Source of the DNA: Mycolicibacterium cosmeticum
Lineage (GTDB): Bacteria > Actinomycetota > Actinomycetes > Mycobacteriales > Mycobacteriaceae
Assembly: GCF_000613185.1 (NCBI RefSeq)
Contig: NZ_CCBB010000003.1
Span: forward strand, 62,001-126,000
Reading direction: 5' to 3'
Length of the DNA stretch: 64,000 bases
Numbering within the stretch: position 1 is the stretch's first letter; the number at the start of each line of letters is the position of its first letter. Under the pieces are notes generated by a model, which worked only from the letters and a program-made list of their open reading frames with translations, was not told the DNA's origin and did no database searches. Position numbers and translations under genes: made by a program. Below, one piece after another: positions 25,861-32,906 of this stretch.

Positions 25861-26634
25861 ATGGGTTTCCAGCTGGCCGTGTGCTCGGAGATGGTGTTCC
25901 GGGACCTGCCGATCGTCGAGCGGGTCGAGCGGATTCACGAGCTCGGCTTCGCCGCGGAGATCTGGAGCTGGCACGACAAGGACCTGGCCGCGCTGGCCGC
26001 GACGGGGGCCTCCTTCACGTCGATGACCGGTTATCTGCACGGCGACCTGATCGACCCGGCCACCGCCGGCGAGGTGGTGCGCACCGCGGAACTGAGCATC
26101 GAGGCCGCCGAGACGCTCGGCGTCACCCGGCTGAACCTGCACACCGCCGAACTGGTGGACGGTCAGGCGGCCCGGCCGCGGCAGCGCGCCACCGGGGAGA
26201 TGTGGCTGACAGCGCTGCGCACCCTGGAGCGCATCGGCGAACTCGGGGCGCGTGCGGGCGTGACGTTCTGCGTGGAGAACCTCAACACCATCGTCGACCA
26301 CCCCGGTGTGCCGCTGGCCCGTGCCAAGGACACCCTCGCGCTGGTGGAGGGCGTCGGGCATCCCAACGTCAAGATGATGCTGGACCTCTATCACGCGCAG
26401 ATCGGGGAGGGGAACCTCGTCGAGTTGGTGCGGCGGTGTGGCCCGGCGATCGGGGAGATCCAGGTGGCCGACGTGCCGGGCCGCTGCGAACCGGGCACGG
26501 GGGAGATCAATTACCCGGCGGTGGCGCGGGGGCTGGACGGGATCGGGTTCACCGGCACCGTCGGCATGGAGGCGTGGAATTCCGCGGACAGCGAGACCGC
26601 GCTGACGGCGTTCCGGGCGGCGTTCACGGTGTGA
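25861..26634 (+). CDS. Hydroxypyruvate-isomerase-like TIM-barrel protein
   Basis: A 257-residue xylose-isomerase-like TIM barrel. Metal-binding positions are visible as the Glu in TFCVENLNT, the Asp in KMMLDLYHAQ, and the Glu in TVGMEAWNS. The segment GEIQVADVPGRCEPGTGEINYPAVARGL is characteristic of the Hyi/OtnI hydroxypyruvate/2-oxo-tetronate isomerase group. It probably interconverts hydroxypyruvate-type ketoacids and semialdehydes. GGAGAGAG precedes the ATG. It stands alone behind the LacI operators, with no glyoxylate or tartronate genes adjacent. Confidence 0.85.
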   Translation: MGFQLAVCSEMVFRDLPIVERVERIHELGFAAEIWSWHDKDLAALAATGASFTSMTGYLHGDLIDPATAGEVVRTAELSIEAAETLGVTRLNLHTAELVDGQAARPRQRATGEMWLTALRTLERIGELGARAGVTFCVENLNTIVDHPGVPLARAKDTLALVEGVGHPNVKMMLDLYHAQIGEGNLVELVRRCGPAIGEIQVADVPGRCEPGTGEINYPAVARGLDGIGFTGTVGMEAWNSADSETALTAFRAAFTV

Positions 26635-26638
26635 GCCG

Positions 26639-26701
26639 CGTTGACTTGGCGTTGGTGGCGGGCGCTTCTCGCACTTTTGCGCCGCCACGGCCAAGTCAAC
26701 G
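26639..26701. terminator. Stem-loop between convergent genes
   Basis: The arms CGTTGACTTGGC (26639-26650) and GCCAAGTCAACG (26690-26701) are exact complements, and inner GTGGCG/CGCCAC extends the stem. It lies between the isomerase stop and the end of the VTT-protein gene, overlapping the latter by 6 bases. No U-run follows. A bidirectional terminator is likely. Confidence 0.65.
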
Positions 26702-27406
26702 AGGTGTGCGGCCGCGCCAGGCGCGGTAGCCGCGGTGGGCGGCGAAAACCCCGACGATGGCGGTGACACACCACACCGCGGCGGCGGCGAACGCGAGCGC
26801 GGCGGACTTCTCGCCGAGCGCCGCGCCGAGTGAGGTGTACACGAACGCACGCGGCGTCGACCCGATGAGCGCGCCGAGTGCCATCTGCCACAACGGCATT
26901 CCGAACGCCCCGAACGCATAGGCGGCCATCGTGTCGGACATGCCCGGAATGAACCGCTGCCCGACGACGGCCCACAACCCGCGCCGCTCGATCAAGCCGT
27001 CGAGTCGATCGGCCCGGTCGGCGCCGAGCAGCGCGCGGGCGCTGTCGCGGCCGGCCCGGCGCGCGATCTGGCTGGCGATCATCGCGGTGCCGACGGTGGA
27101 GCCGAGCGTGACGCCGAGTCCCACCGCCGGCCCGAACAGCAGTCCGCTGCCGGCGGCCAGGATCGGGCCGGGCACGAAGAGGGCACCGAGCACGGCCGAG
27201 ACCACGACGTAGGCCAGCGGCGCGGCGGGCCCGGCGGCGGTGACGACGGCGCGGATCTCGTCAGCGTCGACCACGCGGCCCACCGCCATCAGGGCGAACA
27301 GTGCCGCCAGCACCGCCGCGAACAAGACCAGGCGCACGATGTGGCGGCGCCGGTCTGCGGTGTCCGGGCTCGCTGCGCCCTCGGTATCGGTCATCTCGCC
27401 CGTCAT
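26696..27406 (-). CDS. TVP38/VTT-domain (DedA-like) membrane protein
   Basis: A 236-residue membrane protein of the VTT/SNARE-associated group. The first helix is at about residues 22-43. The re-entrant core contains VLGALFVPGPILAAGSGLLFGPAVGLGVTLGSTVGTAMIASQIARRAGR, and later FIPGMSDTMAAYAFGAFGMPLWQMALGALIGSTPRAFVYTSLG carries the F-x-P-G signature. Two more helices follow. Family members are implicated in lipid scrambling and envelope homeostasis. It is convergent with the isomerase gene. Confidence 0.88.
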   Translation of the reverse strand: MTGEMTDTEGAASPDTADRRRHIVRLVLFAAVLAALFALMAVGRVVDADEIRAVVTAAGPAAPLAYVVVSAVLGALFVPGPILAAGSGLLFGPAVGLGVTLGSTVGTAMIASQIARRAGRDSARALLGADRADRLDGLIERRGLWAVVGQRFIPGMSDTMAAYAFGAFGMPLWQMALGALIGSTPRAFVYTSLGAALGEKSAALAFAAAAVWCVTAIVGVFAAHRGYRAWRGRTPR

Positions 27407-27484
27407 TCTTCCTCACCTGTCCGGCGGCGCCGTGGCGGCGAAATCACCCTTGCCGTGGACCGGCACCCGGAGGATAATTCTAGA

Positions 27485-27504
27485 CAGACTAATTAATTGG
27501 TCTG
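27485..27504. promoter_or_regulatory. 20-base palindrome ahead of small secreted protein
   Basis: CAGACTAATTAATTGGTCTG differs from its own reverse complement only at positions 6 and 15. It lies 20 bases before the start of the secreted-peptide gene, in an AT-rich pocket. It looks like a TetR-type operator. Which regulator binds is not clear; the convergent TetR gene is the nearest. Confidence 0.55.
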
Positions 27505-27524
27505 AGCAAGGAATGGCATGAGAG

Positions 27525-27767
27525 ATGAAGGCGAAGATCGCCGGCGCCGTTCTGGTGGCGTTGGCCTTGTCGGGGGCGGGCGCGGTCGCTTCGGCGCCAC
27601 CGGCCTCCGCGGAGTGTGGAAGTGCCGTCGTCTGGGGTAACGGCGGCGGCCAGTGCGACGGGCCGTTCTATCCGGACGGGAGTTTTCAGCGCTGCGTGAC
27701 GGTGTACGTGCTGGGTATCGGCGGTTCGAACTGCTTCATCGTTCCTCCTCCGCCGCCCCCGCCCTGA
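27525..27767 (+). CDS. Small secreted protein with four cysteines and polyproline tail
   Basis: An 80-residue protein. A Sec signal peptide covers residues 1-29 (MKAKIAGAVLVALALSGAG, then ASAPPASA with a predicted cut before ECGS). The mature part of about 50 residues has four cysteines that can form two disulfides, and ends in a run of proline. It matches the style of small mycobacterial exported peptides but I know no function. AAGGAA lies 12 bases upstream of the ATG. Its last 32 bases overlap the end of the convergent TetR gene. Confidence 0.75.
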   Translation: MKAKIAGAVLVALALSGAGAVASAPPASAECGSAVVWGNGGGQCDGPFYPDGSFQRCVTVYVLGIGGSNCFIVPPPPPPP

Positions 27768-28374
27768 CGCTGACGCGGCCGGCATGTGCGCGTACCGCGG
27801 GCGCGACCCAGTCGTCGAGGTAGTCGCGCAGCGCCTGACCGTGCCGCGCGGGGCGGCCAGGGTCGACGATGAACGACTGCAGCAGGCGCAGCATGAACTC
27901 GACCAGCTCGTCGAGCTTGCTGTCGTCGAATCCCGCTGCGGCCCAGTCGATGTCGAAGCGCTGCAGGATGCTGCGGCCGAACCCGATGGCGATATCGGAG
28001 GTCACCCCCGCGGTGAAGGCGCTGGCCTTGCCGGGTTGGAGAACCAGGCCGAGGTAGCGGTCGTGCGGCAACTGCTCGACGGTGTAGGCGATGCCTTCGA
28101 TGACGGCCTCCGTCGGATCGGTGATCGAACCCAATTGGCCGGCAAGGCGATCCAGGAATCCGGCCACCGATGCGACCGCCGTCGCGGCCATCAGCGTCTC
28201 CTGGGTGGGGAAATACCGGTAGACCGTCTGGCGGGTGACGCCGAGGGCCTGGGCCACCGCCGACACGCTCACCGTCCCCTGGGTGTCGATGGCGCGGCGG
28301 GACGCGGCGATGATCCGGTCCACCGCTTCCTCGTCGTCGGCCGGGATGTCGCCGGACCAACCATGCCTGCGCAT
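27736..28374 (-). CDS. TetR-family regulator (RxGWxG subgroup)
   Basis: A 212-residue TetR protein beginning MRRHGWSGDIPADDEEAVDR, the same arm seen at 16353 and 49515. The helix-turn-helix is VSVSAVAQALGVTRQTVYRYFPTQETL. The region FDIDWAAAGFDDSKLDELVEFMLRLLQSFIV closely parallels FDVDWAAHGYDDAALHELVEFTLRVMLSFFV in the paralog at 16353. It is divergent from a Rieske oxygenase across a strong inverted repeat, so it most likely represses that gene. It is convergent and overlapping with the small secreted protein. Confidence 0.9.
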   Translation of the reverse strand: MRRHGWSGDIPADDEEAVDRIIAASRRAIDTQGTVSVSAVAQALGVTRQTVYRYFPTQETLMAATAVASVAGFLDRLAGQLGSITDPTEAVIEGIAYTVEQLPHDRYLGLVLQPGKASAFTAGVTSDIAIGFGRSILQRFDIDWAAAGFDDSKLDELVEFMLRLLQSFIVDPGRPARHGQALRDYLDDWVAPAVRAHAGRVSVRAGAAEEER

Positions 28375-28406
28375 GCGTCGATCGTCGCATGACGCGGCGT
28401 ACGATC

Positions 28407-28440
28407 TTGACAATACAGTTACTAAAGAATGTATGGTCAA
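28407..28440. promoter_or_regulatory. Operator overlapping the Rieske-gene promoter
   Basis: TTGACAATACA (28407-28417) and TGTATGGTCAA (28430-28440) are inverted with 10 of 11 matches and a 12-base spacer. TTGACA serves as -35, and TATGGT (28432-28437), six bases before the ATG at 28444, serves as -10. A TetR dimer here would block the promoter directly. Confidence 0.75.
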
Positions 28441-28443
28441 CGC

Positions 28444-29607
28444 ATGGTGGCCCAACCCGCGAACTTCGCCGACGAGGCGCTGACCCGGCGTGCCCTGCGG
28501 CACGCGCTCGACGGCACCACCGACATGGCGGATGCCGTGCTCAAGGTGCCGTTGCACTACTACCGCGATCCCAAGATCACCGAAATCGAAGAGACGCAGA
28601 TTCTGCGGCGGGTGCCGCTGGCGATCGTCCCGTCCGCGCAGTTGCCGAAGAACAACGACTACGTGGTGCGCTCCGTGCTGGGCGACTCGCTGCTGGTGAC
28701 CAGGGACCGGGCCGGTACCGCCCACGTCTTCCTGAACTACTGCCGGCACCGCGGGGCGATGCCGGCCTGTGGGTCCGGAAATGCCGCGCGCTTCGTGTGT
28801 CCCTATCACGCCTGGACCTATCGCAACACCGGCGAATTGTTCATGGTGCCCGGCAAATCGGGCTTCGACACCATGGACACTGCCGACTACGGGCTGGTCG
28901 AACTCCCGTCACAGGAACGGTACGGGTTCGTCTGGGCGGTGCTGACCGCCGACGCGACCATCGATGTGGACGACCACCTCGGAGCGCTGGGACCCGAACT
29001 GGCGCAATGGAATTATGGATCCTACGGCTACCACACCGATCGCGAGTTCTCCTCCGAGGTGTCCTGGAAGGGCGCGCTGGAGGCGTTCGCCGAGGGGTAT
29101 CACTTCCCCTTCGTGCACGGCGAAAGCCTGATCGGGCAGAACACGCTGCCCAACACCTCGATCTACGACGAGTTCGGTAAGCACCACCGGATCGGGTTCC
29201 CGTTCACCTGGATCATGAACGTCGAACAGGACGCGGACGCGTCACGCGATCCGTCGGCGAACATGGGCGTCATCTACTGGGTGTATCCCAACCTCATCCT
29301 GGCCAACAGCCCCGTCGGGGTGGAGATCATCGACATGCTGCCCGAGGGTGAACCGACGCGCTGCACCGTGCGGCATAGCTGGATGGGGCGCGTGCCCGCG
29401 GTCGACGACGAGATGCGCGCGTTCTACGACGCCGTCTACGAGGGGGTCCATGCCGCGGTGCGCGACGAGGATTTCGCGATGCTGCCGCAGTGCGGCCAGG
29501 GCGTCCGGCACGGTCAGCATGACCACATGATCATCGGCCGCAACGAGATCGCCGTGCAGCACATGGTCAAGGTGTTCGCCCAGGAGCTGGGTATCGCCCT
29601 CGGATGA
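28444..29607 (+). CDS. Rieske non-heme iron oxygenase, large subunit
   Basis: A 387-residue aromatic-ring-hydroxylating-type oxygenase. The Rieske ligands are C100-x-H102 (NYCRHRGA) and C119-x2-H122 (VCPYHAW). The mononuclear iron site includes EGYHFPFVH with H220 and H225. The alpha-subunit C-terminal domain has IMNVEQDADASRD and VYPNLILANSPVGVEII. No small subunit, ferredoxin or reductase gene adjoins, so electron partners come from elsewhere. The ATG at 28444 is preferred to the ATG at 28429, which lies inside the promoter. It probably oxidises an aromatic or alicyclic compound, under control of the divergent TetR. Confidence 0.9.
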   Translation: MVAQPANFADEALTRRALRHALDGTTDMADAVLKVPLHYYRDPKITEIEETQILRRVPLAIVPSAQLPKNNDYVVRSVLGDSLLVTRDRAGTAHVFLNYCRHRGAMPACGSGNAARFVCPYHAWTYRNTGELFMVPGKSGFDTMDTADYGLVELPSQERYGFVWAVLTADATIDVDDHLGALGPELAQWNYGSYGYHTDREFSSEVSWKGALEAFAEGYHFPFVHGESLIGQNTLPNTSIYDEFGKHHRIGFPFTWIMNVEQDADASRDPSANMGVIYWVYPNLILANSPVGVEIIDMLPEGEPTRCTVRHSWMGRVPAVDDEMRAFYDAVYEGVHAAVRDEDFAMLPQCGQGVRHGQHDHMIIGRNEIAVQHMVKVFAQELGIALG

Positions 29608-29610
29608 GAC

Positions 29611-29648
29611 GTGCCTGTTCAGCGGCAGTCATGCCGCTGAACAGGCAC
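29611..29648. terminator. Perfect 17-base stem-loop terminator
   Basis: GTGCCTGTTCAGCGGCA (29611-29627) pairs exactly with 29632-29648 around a GTCA loop. It starts three bases after the Rieske stop and faces the convergent Ddn-like gene. No U-run follows. Confidence 0.8.
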
Positions 29649-29668
29649 CGCTCGGGCTATTCGACGGA

Positions 29669-30091
29669 TTATTCGACGACGAAGACCGGGATCTGCCGGT
29701 CGGTCTTGGTCTGGTACTCGGCATACGGCGGGTAGGCGGCGACGGCCAGCTCCCACCAGTGCGCCCGCTCGTCACCCTCGACCTCGCGGGCGGTGCCCTC
29801 GGTGACCTTGTCCCCGTCCTGGACGGTGACCTGCGGGTGCACCTTCACGTTGTGATACCAGGACGGATGGTTCGGGTCGCCGCCCTTGGAGGCCACCATG
29901 GCGTACTTGCCGTTCTCCTCGACGCGCATCAGCGGGACGTAGCGCTTCTTGCCCGACTTCGCTCCCGTCGTGGTGAACAGGACGATCGGACGATCCAGGA
30001 CCTCGACGCCGTCGGTGGTCCCGGTCTGCAGGATCTTCTCGGTCTGGGTACGGACCCAGTCGGTGGGGCTCAGTTCAGGCTGCTCAGTCAC
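29669..30091 (-). CDS. Ddn-type deazaflavin (F420)-dependent nitroreductase family protein
   Basis: A 140-residue split-barrel protein of the Ddn/FDOR-A family. Landmarks are VLFTTTGAKSGKKRYVPLMRVEENGKYAMVASKGGDPNHPSWYHNVKVHPQVTV in adjoining blocks, where the SKGG and P-x-W-Y-x-N elements bind F420, and a C-terminal YAEYQTKTDRQIPVF. It would use F420H2 to reduce quinones or nitro compounds. It is divergent from the DszA-like gene at 30213. Confidence 0.92.
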   Translation of the reverse strand: MTEQPELSPTDWVRTQTEKILQTGTTDGVEVLDRPIVLFTTTGAKSGKKRYVPLMRVEENGKYAMVASKGGDPNHPSWYHNVKVHPQVTVQDGDKVTEGTAREVEGDERAHWWELAVAAYPPYAEYQTKTDRQIPVFVVE

Positions 30092-30212
30092 CTGCTGCGC
30101 AACACCGATCGGGGTGCGGATATTCCCGGCGATTGTGACGCAACGTTACGGAAGAGAATCGCACCGATTTGATCGCTATCGCAAAAATGTCCGGTCGGCC
30201 ATCGTGTCGGCG

Positions 30213-31583
30213 GTGACCCGCCAGATCGTCCTCAACGCATTCGACATGAACTGTGTGACGCACATCGTCGCCGGGACCTGGCGGCACCCGGAATCTCAGG
30301 CGGCGCGGTACAAGGACCTGGACTATTGGATCGACCTGGCCCGGCTGTTGGAGCGCGGGCTGTTCGACGGGTTGTTCATCGCCGATGTGCTGGGCATCTA
30401 CGACGTGTACGGCGGCGGTCCGGAGGCCGCGCTGCGCTCGGGTGCCCAGGTGCCGGTCAACGATCCGCTGCTGGTGGTGCCGGCGATGGCGGCCGTCACC
30501 GAGCATCTCGGGTTCGGCATCACCGCGGCCACCTCGTTCGAGCACCCGTACTCGTTCGCGCGCCGGATGTCCACCCTGGACCACCTGACCAAGGGCCGGG
30601 TCGGCTGGAACATCGTCACCGGCTACCTGGAGAGCGCGGCCCGCAACCACGGCCTGGACACCATCACCCCGCACGCCGACCGCTACGACATCGCCGACGA
30701 GTACACCGAGGTGCTGTACAAGCTGTGGGAAGGTTCCTGGGAGGACGACGCCGTCGGCACCGAACCGGGCCGTGCCCACTACGCCGACCCGGCCAAGGTG
30801 CACCCGATCGAGCACTCCGGCAAGCACTTCCGGGTGCCGGGTATCCACCTGTGTGAACCGTCCACCCAGCGCACCCCGGTGCTGTACCAGGCCGGCGCGT
30901 CGAACCGGGGTCGGCAGTTCGGCGCGGAGAACGCCGAGGTGATCTTCATCGGCGCACCCACCAAGGAGGTGCTGCGCGAGGCCGTCGCCGACATCCGGAC
31001 CCGGGCCTCGGATGCCGGGCGCGACCCGTACGACGTGAAGATCGTCAACGGGCACGTCGCGGTCACCGGACCCACCCGGCAGGCCGCGCGCGACCGCTAC
31101 GACGACTTCCGCCGATACACCGATCCCGAAGGCGCACTGGCCCTCTGGTCGGGCTGGCTGGGCAGCGACCTGTCCCGGTTCGACCTGGACGACCCGGTCG
31201 CCGTCACCGACAACGAGTACCTGAAGTCGTCGGTGCAGATGTTCGGGCAGGGCCAGTGGACGCTGCGCGACTTCATCGACGCGCACGCCATCGACGCCGA
31301 GGGCGGCTTCAGCGTCGGCGGCCCCACCGAGGTGGCCGACGATCTGCAGTCCTGGGTCGAGGAGACCGACGTGGACGGATTCAACCTCACCAACGTCATC
31401 ACCCCGGGCTCGTTCGTCGACTTCATCGAGCACGTGGTTCCCGAGCTGCAACGGCGCGGCGTCTACAAGACCGCTTACGAACAAGGTTCGTTGCGGCACA
31501 AACTGTTCGGGCGCGGTCCGCGGCTGCCCGAATCACACCGCGCGGCGCGCTACCGCCGTGTCACCGAGGAGGTATCACGATGA
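30213..31583 (+). CDS. NtaA/SnaA/DszA-type FMN-dependent monooxygenase
   Basis: A 456-residue LLM-superfamily monooxygenase of the nitrilotriacetate/pristinamycin/dibenzothiophene-sulfone group. Markers are LNAFDMNCVTHIVAGTWRHPES, LLERGLFDGLFIADVLGIYDVYGGGPEAALRSGAQVP, HPYSFARRMSTLDHLTKGRVGWNIVTGYLESAARN and LYQAGASNRGRQFGAENAEVIF in adjoining blocks. It would cleave C-S or C-N bonds with FMNH2 and O2. GTG 30213 and GTG 30204 are both possible starts. Its TGA overlaps the ATG of the DszC-like gene (ATGA). Confidence 0.9.
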   Translation: MTRQIVLNAFDMNCVTHIVAGTWRHPESQAARYKDLDYWIDLARLLERGLFDGLFIADVLGIYDVYGGGPEAALRSGAQVPVNDPLLVVPAMAAVTEHLGFGITAATSFEHPYSFARRMSTLDHLTKGRVGWNIVTGYLESAARNHGLDTITPHADRYDIADEYTEVLYKLWEGSWEDDAVGTEPGRAHYADPAKVHPIEHSGKHFRVPGIHLCEPSTQRTPVLYQAGASNRGRQFGAENAEVIFIGAPTKEVLREAVADIRTRASDAGRDPYDVKIVNGHVAVTGPTRQAARDRYDDFRRYTDPEGALALWSGWLGSDLSRFDLDDPVAVTDNEYLKSSVQMFGQGQWTLRDFIDAHAIDAEGGFSVGGPTEVADDLQSWVEETDVDGFNLTNVITPGSFVDFIEHVVPELQRRGVYKTAYEQGSLRHKLFGRGPRLPESHRAARYRRVTEEVSR

Positions 31584-32800
31584 CCAACACCCTGTCCACC
31601 GAACCGCTGACCTACGGCTCCGACCGGCTGGCGCAACTGATCGCCGAGATCGGCGAGGGCGCCCTGGAACGCGAACGCAACAACGAACGGCCGTTCGCCA
31701 TCATCGATCTGATCCGCGCGTCCGGGCTGGGCGCGCTGCGGATCCCCGCCGAACACGGCGGTGGCGGCGCCACCCTGCGGGAGTTGTTCGCCACGGTGAT
31801 CGCGCTGGCTGCCGTCGACGTGAACGTCGCGCACATCCTGCGCGGGCACTTCTCCCACGTCGAGGAACGCCTGCGGCTCGACGAGGACCAACGCCGGCGC
31901 GTCATCGACCTGGCGCTGCGCGGCGCGATCGTCGGCAACGCGTCCACCGAACTCGGCTCCACCCCGGCCGGGTCGTTCACCTGGAAGACCAAGCTGACCC
32001 CCGACGGCGACGGCTTCCGCCTCAACGGCACCAAGTACTTCACCACCGGCACGCTGTACGCCGACTACGCCGAGGTGCTGGCCAGTAATCCCGAGGGCGC
32101 CACGGTGATCGCGCTGGTGCCCACCGACCGGGACGGGGTGAGCGTGCTCGACGACTGGGACGGCTTCGGGCAGCGCGCCACCGGCACCGGGACCGCCGTC
32201 TTCGACAACGTCGAGGTGCACGCCGAGGAACTGCTGCAGTTCGCGCCGCCGGACGCCGATGCCGAGCCGCCGGCGCTGTATCTGTCCGGGGCGTTCTTCC
32301 AGCTGTACGTCACCGCGCTGGAAGTCGGTGTGCTGCACGCACTCCGCAACGACGCGGTGGCCCATGTGCATCAGCGCCCGCGCAGCTTCACCTGGGCGCC
32401 GAATCCGTCGGCGCCCGATGATCCGCTGCTGCAGCGGGAGATCGGGGAGATCGCCGCGGCCGCCTACGCGGGTGAGGCCACGGTGCTGGCCGCCGCCGAC
32501 GCGCTGGAGCGGGCCTACGACGCCGACGTCGCCAAGACCGATCCGAACCTCGAACTGGCGCATGAGGCGTCGCTGCAGGCCGCCGCGGCCAAGGTCGTCA
32601 TCGACGGGCTGGCGCAGAAGGCCGCATCGCAGATCTTCGATGTCGGCGGGGCGTCGGTGGTACGCCAGGCGCATCTGCTGGACCGGCACTGGCGCAACAT
32701 CCGCACGCTCGCCTCACACAACCCGACGTCGTACAAGGCCCAGGCCATCGGCGCCTACTACACCCGCGGCACCAAACTGCCCGGCAGCGGCTACTTCTGA
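31580..32800 (+). CDS. DszC/SfnB-like flavin monooxygenase of the acyl-CoA dehydrogenase fold
   Basis: A 406-residue protein with the acyl-CoA-dehydrogenase fold but the sequence features of flavin monooxygenases such as DszC. There is FAIIDLIRASGLGALRIPAEHGGGGATLRELF at the N-terminus, NASTELGSTPAGSFTWKTKLTP in the middle, and KYFTTGTLYADYAEV. The C-terminus QIFDVGGASVVRQAHLLDRHWRNIRTLASHNPTSYKAQAIG carries the HRHWRN-type active-site segment and lacks the ACAD catalytic Glu motif. GAGGAGGT precedes the ATG. It is coupled to the DszA-like gene, so the pair probably acts in sequence. Confidence 0.88.
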   Translation: MTNTLSTEPLTYGSDRLAQLIAEIGEGALERERNNERPFAIIDLIRASGLGALRIPAEHGGGGATLRELFATVIALAAVDVNVAHILRGHFSHVEERLRLDEDQRRRVIDLALRGAIVGNASTELGSTPAGSFTWKTKLTPDGDGFRLNGTKYFTTGTLYADYAEVLASNPEGATVIALVPTDRDGVSVLDDWDGFGQRATGTGTAVFDNVEVHAEELLQFAPPDADAEPPALYLSGAFFQLYVTALEVGVLHALRNDAVAHVHQRPRSFTWAPNPSAPDDPLLQREIGEIAAAAYAGEATVLAAADALERAYDADVAKTDPNLELAHEASLQAAAAKVVIDGLAQKAASQIFDVGGASVVRQAHLLDRHWRNIRTLASHNPTSYKAQAIGAYYTRGTKLPGSGYF

Positions 32801-32805
32801 CCGGT

Positions 32806-32854
32806 GATTTGTGGAGCCGCACCCGTAATCATTACGGGTGCGGCTCCACAAATC
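32806..32854. repeat. Intergenic palindrome, copy 2 (perfect 24-base arms)
   Basis: The left arm 32806-32829 and right arm 32831-32854 are exact complements with a single-base loop. The core TGGAGCCGCACCCGTAA is identical to the element at 136-184. It stands between the monooxygenase pair and the ABC importer genes, all on the plus strand, and may terminate the first transcript or act as a dispersed repeat. Confidence 0.9.
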
Positions 32855-32893
32855 GCGGTGATCCAGACGCTGGGGGTTTGTTTCGGCAGCCAT

Positions 32894-32899
32894 TACCGT
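32894..32899 (+). promoter_or_regulatory. -10 box of a leaderless start
   Basis: TACCGT ends seven bases before the ATG at 32907, suggesting that the importer operon has its own promoter downstream of the palindrome. Confidence 0.45.
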
Positions 32900-32906
32900 C
32901 TGCCCG

